From the NCBI GenBank assembly GCA_910574455.1, contig CAJSYZ010000003.1:4029250-4093249 (forward strand): DNA of 64,000 nucleotides, given 5' to 3'. Below the pieces are notes generated by a model that was not told where the DNA came from, made no database searches, and was given only the letters and a program-made list of their open reading frames with translations. Positions 32,701 to 43,329 of this stretch are shown one piece after another. The first letter of the stretch is position 1. Every line of letters begins with the position of its first letter. The translations under genes were made by a program, and so were the position numbers. Source of the stretch: Trichaptum fuscoviolaceum (Eukaryota; Basidiomycota; Agaricomycetes; Hymenochaetales; Trichaptaceae).

Positions 32701-34370
32701 AATCAAGGAGCCGGAACAACAAATGAATGTCGAAGCCGCTGAAACCACAACTGAAGATGGTTCGTAGCTTTGTTTTTGCGGCGCAGACCGATCATCTAAC
32801 ACGCAGCGTACTTCTTTTTTTTTGCGGTTCCAGAACACCGTCAACAGCTAGGTATATAGAATTTGCTTCGCCTCCAATCATTGCATATATTGATGTCTAT
32901 TCATGCGACACTCCTATTCTGACTCAAAAGCCCGAAATGCTGTTAAGATTGCGTCATCCAGGCTGCGGCGAAGGCCTTGTTCTTGGAGGGAATGCCCTGT
33001 CGTTCTAAATGCAGCGGAGAGGCTGAAAAGTCATGTTGCTGAACATGTCGATATATCATCGAAGTACACGGAAGGAGTAAGTTAAGGGTCATCCGTTCAG
33101 TCTAATGGCTATGACTGATACACCTCATGCGCAGACAATCTTCCCGTGCCGATGGAAGGACTGCATTCGCCGGTTCAACAAGCCGGAAGTGCTGTTGCAG
33201 CACTTACAAAACCACGTGCGAAAACATATAGAATGTTCTTTCGAAGGTGATTATCCCTTTACATAGGTATTCCTGCAAATTAGATCGTTTATTAACTTTT
33301 AATAGGCTGTGAAGAAGTATTCGATCATCCGATGAGACTGCTCTCTCACATTGAGGGGAGACATATGAATGATAAGTTGCGGCAATCTGCCGAACCGTTC
33401 GAACGCCCCCCACTTGCCCATTTGCCTCCCTTACCGAGCCGGATGTTCACTTATCATACTGTAGATCTGCCCGTGAAGCAAGCTCGTATATCAAGCGAAC
33501 GAAGGAAACGACTTGGTCCTTGGGTATGTCAGTTCCCTCTCGTCTATTTCGTATTATTGAATTACTCTCCGGGAAAAGGTATTGAAGAGGATATTCGGTC
33601 CTGTAAACTTTGACCGAACTCGGCAAGGCGGACGCTATCTCATGCGACCAAAAGGTGATACCGCGATGAGGGCTACCGACAAGGCGAATCACACCTCTTA
33701 TGGGAAGGAAGATCAACGAGATCGATTCCATTTTCTTCTCCGGGAATCTCCAAACCAAATCAACTGTGAAGACCTCGACTCTGTGCATGTTTCCGAACTC
33801 GTTGAGAGGGGCCTTGCTTTCCTACCAGACAAAGATGGACCACAAGGACCACAAGAGGAGCTGATATTGACGTCGCTTATGCAGAGCGAAAATCCTGGTG
33901 CCAAACAACTTGAAGAGGACGCTTCATCGAGTACGGCGCGCATGCCTTCGCCTTCTAAAATCTCGACTCCGCCTAAGCAGGAACAAGTAGCTCATTCAGA
34001 GCCACAAGCAAGTCACTCAGAACCAGCGATCCCGGGACCTGCAGCCCCTGCTTTGAAACCCGATGCTCCAGCAGTTGACACACAGCAGCCACAGCCGCAG
34101 ATTGAGCAGCAGGGAGTAGAAGTCGCGCGCACGCGTATTGCAGACCCTCCCTGTCTTGTGCAGGATCAGGAACGTCATGCGGTGACCCCCGTTCCCGAAA
34201 CTGTGTCTGACGTGAGTGATCCCGCGCCGAAGCCTGAAATGGACTTGCCGGAAATTGCGACGTTGATGATGGATGTGGAAGTTACGGCAGAGGAGGCGCT
34301 AGATGCTGAGGTAAAGAGTGCCTCTGCCGCCGGAGACGAGGATACTCAGGCTGTGGAAGATCTTGTATAG
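29780..34370 (+). CDS. large C2H2 zinc-finger protein, probable transcription regulator
   Basis: Ten exons (29780-30015, 30073-30271, 30327-30717, 30779-31152, 31211-32759, 32834-32851, 32931-33076, 33135-33246, 33306-33523, 33579-34370) sum to 4035 nt, 1344 aa. The N-terminus has a short coiled-coil-like stretch (RAIQNSIQDVRAKLDAMEE), then a long Gln/Ser/Pro-rich region. Three degenerate 32-residue repeats containing PNGADxSA follow (31860-32150). Late in the protein are three C2H2-like fingers: CSWRECPVVLNAAERLKSH, FPCRWKDCIRRFNKPEVLL with HLQNH, and CSFEGCEEVFDHPMRLLSH. An acidic, Pro/Gln-rich tail follows. Fingers plus disordered flanks suggest a nuclear DNA-binding regulator; no named family is recognised. 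Exon 6 is only 18 nt, and the gene starts just outside the decayed locus. Confidence 0.82.
31860..32150 (+). repeat. three tandem ~96-bp coding repeats
   Basis: Within exon 5 of the C2H2 gene, a unit of about 32 codons recurs three times. Each contains a [ST/I]xxPNGADxSA-type core followed by HEE/HED and an Ala/Thr-rich link, with moderate divergence between copies. Confidence 0.85.
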
Positions 34371-35022
34371 TTACTATTGACTTGTTACTGGCCCTGTGTG
34401 TAATTTATCTCTGGAGTATTTTGTTGTTATTTCCGAGCGTGGAAGTATCGCAAGGTGATATTGATTGATGGAGTAGTGGCTGATGGGTCTCACCAGATGT
34501 CCGAAGGAGCAACTTCGTGATGGTCGCTGTGTACCAGTGCGCTGATTACAGCTCGCATCTCGTTTGTGGGATCGCGAGGATTAGCTTCGGACTTGTTATA
34601 TACGTGAGGACCAGGCGAAGTTGGCACGCCTCCAAATTGCTCTCTCTTTCTGGTGCATTCGTTCTGCCAGAGATTTGACTCTTATCTCCTTGCATTATAT
34701 CCTGGACAGCTGAAACAAATCCTATTGCAAGGCCTACTACGGAGGTTCACGTGGGTGCCTCGAGCATCCCGTTTGAAATAAAGAAGTGTCCTTAGTCCAA
34801 ATTGGGTGCCACGCGCGACTCCATTTACAAACTCATCATTCAACTCCAGCTTCTTTTCTCTGGCTCTTCTCCTCGCCACGAGCAGCGAGCTCGCCTCTTT
34901 TCTCGTCCTCGACGTGGCGATCACTGCCTTTGTACATTTCAGTCTGTCTCGGACATACGCCACATTCCTTTCGTTGTCACGGATAGGCTTTGTAGATCGA
35001 CGCGACTCAATCTGCAGTAGAT
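34371..35022. other. intergenic and 5' leader, 0.65 kb
   Basis: Spacer between the C2H2 gene stop and the next plus-strand start. The second half is pyrimidine-rich, as in fungal leaders. Overlapping open frames at 34786-35045 in three phases are low-complexity and not called genes. Confidence 0.5.
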
Positions 35023-38000
35023 ATGGCTGGTCTTGGTTTCTCTGATCGTGGTACGTTCTTCTTGGGAATCTTTATTCTCTTTCTCTTCTCTCAAACCTAG
35101 TTGCTAACAATCTTCGCAGCACCGAACTATCTTTCGCAGCGTTCGGCAGACGTCGTGTTGTCCGAAATCCGCCCAACAAAGCTCACCGCTGAGGCCCTGC
35201 GTTCGGTTAATGTTCTTCTCGATGAGCTACTGTGGATGATCTTGAGCTCGGCTCGCTCGTTCTCGACAGATCAGCTCAAGGCTGCTCTCAATAAGATTCT
35301 ATCGACGCCACTTGGCAAGGAAGCTCTTCTTGAGGCTGAGGTGGAGCTGAGGGCTTATTGGGATCGCACGGCGTCCACTGCGCCAGTCCCATCGTACGTC
35401 GAGAATGTGCAGGACTTTCCTGTACAACCTGCGTATGAGGTATGTCGATCCCTTTCCCATGTTAATTTCCCATTCTCATGGTAGTCGGGGACCCATCGAC
35501 TTGCTCCTCATAGTTACTGCGCATTAAATGCGAAGCCTTCTCTACGTTTAATGACACCGACGAGGATACCGAGATTGAAAGCCGGTGGCAAGCTAAGGTC
35601 GAGAATGCGTCCGGATTCTCGTCATTCAACAAATTGTACATTGCTCCCGCTGCGCTCTACTTGACGGCAATCATCGAGTATGTCATTCTTCATCATTGCT
35701 ATGACTTGACATAATGATTGACGTTCATCTTACAGACATATCTGCGAGTAAGTCTTAAATTAAACTTCTAGTGTGGTCCCCCGCCTTACAAGATTGTCTA
35801 GACATATTCTATCAAACACCGGTCGTGTTACTGCTCGGGATAGTAGCCGCTCTCAGGCCAGCTTGCAGGACCTGTATGTCGCTTTGTGCGAAGATGAATC
35901 TATTTATGGACTGTTTAAGAACATGAAAGGTGCGTTTGCTTCCCCATGCCAATGCTCGGAGCGACTAATACTAAGTCCGTTCGCTACCCTATGCTCCACG
36001 CAGTCCACAGCCAGATCGAAAGCCTGAGCAAGGCAGCTGCGGGTCGACCGCAGCGAGCCACGTCGATTTCTCGAGGAACAAGCGAGCATTCGCGTACGCC
36101 CTCGCGTAGTTCTGCTTCTGTTACAGCCGCGAACGAAGGCGGGCATGCGTTTGGATCGCGCGCACGTCTTTCATCCGAGAGTGCAGGTTCAGGAACGAAT
36201 TACGTGACAATGCCTATAGGCAATGGGCGAAGTTCGACAGAGAAATCCAAAGCGAAAAAGCTTTTCGGTCGCACGAGTGCAGATAAAGACGGGTCCCAAT
36301 TAGGACATGGCATCTACTCCGACTCTTCCCATAAACGAACAGACTCTATTATGAGCACCGGCCGGCGCTCGGCAACTCCCCTTGGCGATGGGCCGGGGTC
36401 CAGCCCTAGCGCAAATGAGGTAGGTGAAACTTCGAAAGTTTCTGATACGAAAATTTGATATATATACGTTTCACATAAGGTCGAGTTCGATGAGTTGATG
36501 CGTTCTGGCACCACCATGAAGGTCTCCCTCACACCGGATCGCCTTAAGACTTTCGAGGTCAGCCTTATTTCTTTGCTAGTTTTTTTCTCTCTGTTCTAAC
36601 TGTCAACTCGCCTTTCGTTATGTCAGGTTTACAACAAGGAAAAGGGCGTTCGTGGCGGCTTGAATGGCATCCCGCTTCCCACTGCATCGAAGCTGTCCCA
36701 ATCAGCCATCAAATCTTCCTATCTTGCTCAAGACAGCTCCAGTGACACATCTCCTACTACCGACGATCCAGCAACTGAGGCACTAAGGGAAGGACGGGCA
36801 TCGCATTCGCGGACAGTGGATTCGATCGTTGAGGACGAGGAGTCTGGGGTGTTCGGAGTTGGTACAGATAGGACTGGGAATGGAATGGTGCCGCGATCAC
36901 GAAAGAAGTCGAGGGGACCTCCGCCGGTATCTTACGATACGTATGAACCTCCCATCAACACATCGTCCAGTTCCAGAAACCGATCATTGTCGGCGTCTCA
37001 ATCTTCTATATCAACATCACTGGGGAGCCGTCAAGCGATAGGGCGCAAAGCGTCCCTTGGTGCTATCTCACCATCTTCCTCTCCTTCCTCCACTATGCCT
37101 CCCGTGTCGCTCATGCCCAAGATGACCAACTCCATCTCAAGCATGACAGATGTTGGTAGCAGACGCAGGCCAAGCAAGCGTGACTCAATTGAGGATATTT
37201 TGGACGGCTCCTCGGATGATGATATGGGGAAAAATAGGCTGAAGCCGAAAAGTGCAGCCGGCGTCACTTCGCAAACTCGGGATCTCATTTCATTCCTTAA
37301 CGATGGCCCTCCTGAACTGCGCAGTTTCTCGCAATCGGTGAATCTACCGCCTCAAGAGCACAGGGCAAAGCAGGGCCGCTTCAAGAGCATGGTCTCTCGA
37401 CTTACAAGGGGAGCTTCATCGGAAAAGTTATCGAGTTCATCTAATGACGACCTCAACAGCCCGACGAAAAGGCTCAATGGCGCGCAAATGCCTCCGCCAT
37501 CTTTCCACCCTCCACCGCTGTCAGCGAAGAAGTCACTACGAAATATCTCCACATTTGCACAGAACCAAGCTCTTCAACAAGTATCTTATCCGAAGCCTCC
37601 GCCACCCCCACCTGTTGTTACACCTATCTCGCCACCGCTGTCACCCCATCAAACACATAGCGCTATTTTGGCCGATCCTGTCCCTGCATCGCCAGCACGA
37701 TCGAGACAGTCTCAGCCGCGGAAAGCAGTACCAGTACTTACGACACCAGATTATTCCAGGAGAGTTGAAAACGTTGCTTCTGCGCCCGTGCCTCCGAAGA
37801 AGGAAGGGTCGCTACCGTCCACGCCTACCAGATTATCGGCAGAAACAAGCAAGGCAAGGACGGAATCAAAGACATCGTTCGAGGGCTCCATTACGAGTTC
37901 TGCTACACAAAACGATGTGACTGTCGTTCCGCCGACTCGCGTATCCTCGAAGGATGTATCTTATCAACGTCTCTCGAATTCATCCTCTAAGCATTCTCGA

Positions 38001-38438
38001 CGTGGCATCACTCCTCCATCAACACCGACAATGTTCGCTACACATGCGACAGACCTACGGAAACTTATGTCACGGGCTACAACCGCGGACGAATGCCGAC
38101 TTCTCGTAGATATGTTCCTTGCACAATCAGGTCTGCCTATGAAGCCATTGGAGCCTCAACCTGACCCCGCCCGGCAGCCCTCAGAAGAACAGCAATTAGC
38201 AGTCGTCGAGGTGTTGCTGAGTAATGGTGATACAGCTCCAGAGAAGGCAGAAGAGTTACCCGCTAAGATGGATAACGAAAAGAGGTCCCTGAGCTCAGAT
38301 GCAAGCCACAGTCTTCCGACACCGCGCTCTATTCAACATTCTCCTATGACTCCTTCATTCCGGAAGCCATTGCCATCTCCCAACCACAATATTCAACCGA
38401 TAGCAATGTCTCATGCTGTTGTATCGGCTGAGGCGTAG
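35023..38438 (+). CDS. large Ser/Pro-rich protein with histone-fold-like N-terminus
   Basis: Eight exons (35023-35050, 35120-35439, 35514-35677, 35736-35747, 35802-35929, 36004-36419, 36480-36557, 36627-38438) sum to 2958 nt, 985 aa. Residues 10-110 are strongly helical: RPTKLTAEALRSVNVLL, LDELLWMILSSARSFS, LKAALNKILSTPLGKEALL. A second helical block, LYIAPAALYLTAIIEHICEH with ILSNTGRVTARD, resembles the central helix and loop of histone H2A-type folds (compare AVYLAAVLEYL...LELAGN). This suggests a split histone-fold domain. The rest is disordered, Ser/Pro/Arg-rich, with PxxP stretches and a conserved-looking block VEFDELMRSGTTMKVSLTP. I recognise it only as a conserved-looking fungal protein with no safe name. 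Exon 4 is 12 nt (EHICE). Confidence 0.75.
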
Positions 38439-38839
38439 TTTGTATAGAAGTCTTACAGGTATTCAAATGGACATTTGCTTTCTTTTCCTTCCGGCTATAT
38501 ACTTTCTTCTATTTATATTGTCAGTATACCCTTGCGAGGATTTCATGACCCTGTAAAACTCTTCATGCGCGACGCCTGTCCTCTCGCTCTTTTTCATCAT
38601 TGCTTTTCTCGCCTTCTCTAAATAATCTTAATTCGTGGATATGCGACAGTTTCCCTGCGCTTGTGGAATCATTATAACAAACTGCTATTACATACTTATA
38701 TTACAGTAATTCTAGGATGTACTGGAGTGAATGGAAGGTTGCACAACGACTACTAAACAACCGGTATGGAAGCGAAGGGGATACTATAGGCATGCATCCG
38801 AGCAAGAATTTAAGAATTTAAACCAAACAAAATGGAAGT
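38439..38839. other. convergent 3' intergenic region
   Basis: AT-rich 400-nt spacer between the stops of the histone-fold-like gene (+) and RPA135 (-). No coding or RNA signal was seen. Confidence 0.55.
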
Positions 38840-41800
38840 TTACCGAACTTCCAGGGATACCGCTATTCCCATTGCGGCTAATTCTGCACACAGGTATCTA
38901 AAGACAAATGGAACGGCTATCACGTCAAGGTCGCCTCCTCCTTTTACGCCTCCGAGCACGTTCGTCTTCGGAAGCGCTACGCGAACGCCTGGCTGAATAG
39001 TATCCACTGCGCCATTTTGACCGCCACTGTTCAGCTCGGAACGTTCGCGATCGGCCTTTTCCTCCGCTATTGCGCGGCAGACTCGACAATACTCCCCGCT
39101 AGGACCGTGTGAGCCTGAAGATCGCATAACATCCTCCCCAAGCGAGATGTCCTCATATCCAAGCGATATCAGACTTCCACATGCTCGGCATACCCATGCT
39201 GTAGAGTAGTCCGAGCAGTTCATCAGACGATCTTGGAGGAGGAATGATGTGCCGTGAGCAATCAGTGCATCACGTTCCATCTCGCCAAATCGAATCCCAC
39301 CAGCTCGCTTACGGCCCTACAAGCAAACGTCTATTATCAGTCATGGGAATAGGAAATGTGGGGTTGCAGCTATACCTTTACGGGCTGCTGTGTCACTGGA
39401 TCGACCGGCCCAGTAGTTCGGACTTGGAACTTGTCGAGAACCATGTGCCGGAGGCGCTGGTAGAAGACAACGCCTATATAGATGTCGGCAGCGAACTCCT
39501 GACCAGTAATGCCCGAGTACATAGGCTCGTTGCCGTAATAATTGTATCCTGAGGCAAGGAGCTGTTCTCCAAAATACTCGACAGCAGTGTCTTCTTCTGA
39601 GAACCTGAGTAAAACGTTGTAAAACCGACAGTTATCCAAAAGCACATATAAACATACTTGAACGGAGTTGCATCCTGAGCAATACCCTGCATTGCGCCGG
39701 ACTTGCCTGCCATGCTCTCGACAAGCATACCAATAGTCATACGAGATGGGAAGGCGTGCGGGTTAATGATGACATCCGGCTGCATTCCGCTCTCAGTGAA
39801 AGGCATGTCAATCATAGGCCACTTCTGAGAGCAGACACCTTTCTGCCCATGTCTCGACGAGAATTTATCACCAATAACTGGTGCTCGCGTGATTCTCAGC
39901 GTGATCTGGATTTTCTGGCATTCAATATCTGCGGAGTCTCCACCTGAACAGCATGTCAGATCGAGTAATTTATAACGCGATTATAAGTTCATACCTATGA
40001 CACGAACTTCATCCACGTATGCCGTTTCATCGCCCTTGTACTTGACGAAGCGGGTCCTGCCAGTTGTGTCGTCTACGTAAGCAGCAATAGGATCACCAGA
40101 CTTGAACCTGGCACCGATAAAAGGGAAACCATCGAAGTCAAGCAATTCAAGACACGGATGCAGATTGTTTCCTGTTGTTTTGACATCGTAGCCGAAGCCA
40201 AAGTGAAGCGCAGGTGCACTTGAGTTCTTCGATGCACCAGGAATATCCTTGAGATCTACAATCTGTGATTTGTAAATTGTTCCGTATGCGAAACCTCGTT
40301 CGTGCGCAGATTTATTCAGAATCATGGCATCCTCCATGTCGTAGCCCGTATACGATATCACAGCAACAATAGCATTGGTGCCATTTGGGAAATGGTCCAT
40401 ACCGTAAGTGTTGTGAAGAGCCGGACGAACTACTGGTGTTTGTCCAGACTGTAGACGGTACATTTTGTTGTCAGTACGACGCTTGATTGAAGTTGATGGC
40501 GTGCCCATCGATTGTTTACCCATCTATATAGATAAAAGTTAACCTCAGCTTGACAAAAGAATACCAATGGATCAAACGCTTACTTGACACTGATAAATGT
40601 TGCGAGGACTCTGGTTGAAGTCCGAGAACGGTGTCAAATTTGCGAGAATCGATAGGAAATTAGTTGGCGAATGCTCAACGTGAGTGGATACGCCCGCTTC
40701 AATTTCCTCCGGCTTGACCGCAATGTTCATATACACTTGCTCAAACGAACCGATTTGATCGTCGCGTCGGTTAGCCAGATATTTGACGGGTCGCATCATT
40801 CTTGACTTGGAGGAAAACAGGTACAGGCCTGGATACTGACCGCCTTCAGAAACGGGGACGTAGCCTATCTCCAAATCTATAGGAACATTAAATTTGCCTT
40901 CTGTCTTCCACACGCGAAGATTTGTGGCCAGCTGCTTTGCCAGTGCAGGGCTAGCCCACCCGATCATGCGTCCATCCAGCTGAATGGCAACATTACGGTA
41001 GTTTTTCCCATTCACGGAGGGCGTTTGTACGGACGTCATGCCATGGGATAGGAGAAGGGACGGGATATGTGCGACGGGGAGAGAAGAGGTGATGATTCGG
41101 CATGTACGCGATAAATGGTTTAACAAACCGCAAGGCGAGCCATCGGGAGTATGTACAGGGCAGAGGAATCCTGGTCGTGTGTTTAGTAAGCAGTCTCCAG
41201 TGGCACTTCAGAATCCACTTACCCCAAGCTTCCGGAAGTAGCTTACGCACAGTTGTCGTCTTCAATTCCGCGAAGAAGGCACCACGATGGATGCAACGGA
41301 AGTGGCTGATGTACCGATACCAATTCAGCTTCTCAGCGACTATTGTGAACCCTGCAGCTTGCTGCAGATCCAGACCCGTTGGCGAAATGAGGTTGCCAGT
41401 AGCTAGAAAGTTCGCCATTTTTGCACCGATGTCAAAGCTTACTCTTGACATAGCCTTGAGGAAATATCTGTCGTCGAAGAAGTCGACAGTAGGATTTGAT
41501 TGGCGCACATCCTGTGCTATCTGCGCTCGAATTCCATTGAGTGCCTCTTCCATGCGTTCTTTCAATATCATGCCATACAATGAGCCGGGAAGAAGCACTT
41601 CCTGGTGTTGGGGAGAATCTGGGTTGTCACCACAACATGAGCTATTAACCGACGCATAGAGCTTTCGTAACATGAACCTGATGGTTTTGTCAGAGGAGAA
41701 GGCCATAACAAGCTTTTGGTACTCACAGAAGCATCCTGAACTTGTCACGGGGGTCAACAAGGTGAACGAGAACCAGCTTGCGGATGAGCCAGACTCCAAG

Positions 41801-43031
41801 CGCGGTGTTATTCCAATCCTCTGGCATTCCAAGGACCACTCTGAATTTGTCTCCAAGGAATTCCAAACATTGTTCTCCTGTATAGAGTTTGTAAGCCTTG
41901 AAGCTTCGAAGTAGCAACTCTACTCGATCTGTCAAGAACGTGTTTTCGTAGTCTTGCATAATAACACCCTCAAAGATCTCCTTGTCGGATGCGCCTATGA
42001 GAGCTTTCAGAACAAGCATGATAGGAATAACATATTCTTGTTTTCGCCAGCTAAATCGAAGCATCGCACTACCGTTTGAAAGGTAATGTAACGTATTCGT
42101 CACTGCGGTCTGGTCTGGGCGGACACAGCGAATCTGCACAGCGTATGGAGTGTATGATGGCCCTCGGTTTGTGAAGGATGGTCGTACAAGGGTGATAACG
42201 TGATGGCGTCTGGGGAGAATAAGGTAGCGTATCAATCTCTCATTTCCATTGATGATGAAGTATCCCCCGAACTCTTCAGCCTCTTCATTATGTTTAACAA
42301 GCTCGTCGGAGCTCATGCCCTTCAGATTACACCTAACAGACTAGAGGATCAGACGAGCAATCAGTCGCACTTCTTCATATTCGCAAAGATTGCCTAGGCA
42401 ATGTACCGTGACGTACCCGGACCATGACTGGCACAAGTCCACAATCTTTCATGACGAATTTCTCATCTCCACCTTCAACTTTCCAGCATAATTTTATGGT
42501 CATTCGTCCACGGTAAGACGTCAGTCTCTCTCTTGACTATGAAACGTTGAGCCTAGAAAATAGAGTCCAGCGAGTAACGCTCTCACCTCGGAGGGATACA
42601 CAAATTCCTTTGCGAGCTTCGAATCTGATCTTTTTTGCTTGTCTGTCACTTGGGGTCGAGCAATGGCTACCTGCTGAATCCAGACTATCGTTCGTATAAA
42701 TCTCAGTCCTCCTCTGTATTTCTATTGCACCAATCAAACTACACATACTGCTCATTCGATTTCCTAATCCTCGATTCCCATTCGCGCCCTCAGGACCCGT
42801 ATAGTCAAACACAACGCGCGGGTCTATATCTTGAATCGCCAGTGAAAGCAGGCCTTTTCCGTCTCCATCCCCGGCTGGTAGACCAGAGTCATCAAATAGT
42901 GCATTGAAGGACTCGATGTGCGGGGTAACAAATTCATTGAGGATAGGGACGCTATGGCCATTCTTTGGAGGGTTTCGAAACTTTTCTTCTCTTTCTAGGG
43001 TGTCAAACCCACTGTATGAGCCATCAGACAT
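38840..43031 (-). CDS. RPA135: RNA polymerase I second-largest subunit
   Basis: Supported exons are 43031-42600, 42536-42417, 42340-41727, 41677-41223, 41170-40584, 40523-39995, 39943-39658, 39604-39376 and 39316-38840, about 1242 aa. Family landmarks in order: [115 protein letters not shown] and a C-terminal zinc ribbon (CRACG...CRVC). [19 protein letters not shown] is diagnostic of the Pol I subunit rather than Rpb2 or Rpc2. It forms one side of the active-site cleft of the enzyme that makes 35S pre-rRNA in the nucleolus. The first exon (42660-42770) contains about 25 residues that look intronic (GTATGTG donor in phase), so a further intron may be missing from this model. Confidence 0.93.
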
Positions 43032-43329
43032 CCCTAAGTTAGTGAGCAGGCGCTCTTTGGGAGGATAGGAAGGAGGAGAATGGACACTTGGTTGGACTGA
43101 GAACCGGAAACTTTTCTAAAACCTACCACGTGAGACTAATAATAGACTTCGGGCGTCTAGTATATTCTAAAAATAGGTGTTGTGCAAAGTCAATGCAGTA
43201 GAGTTGGAAATTATGAGGTGTAAGATGGAAAGCCTATGAGAATGTATGGTACAGAATGCTATCAATACATGCCCAGGGAAACTAATGTGCCTCTAAGGTT
43301 CGGTGGTTAAAATATACTACAATATATTA

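Noticed and set aside
41102..41659. 185-codon plus-strand frame
   Set aside because: Antisense shadow of a highly conserved RPA135 ex on; no motif of its own.
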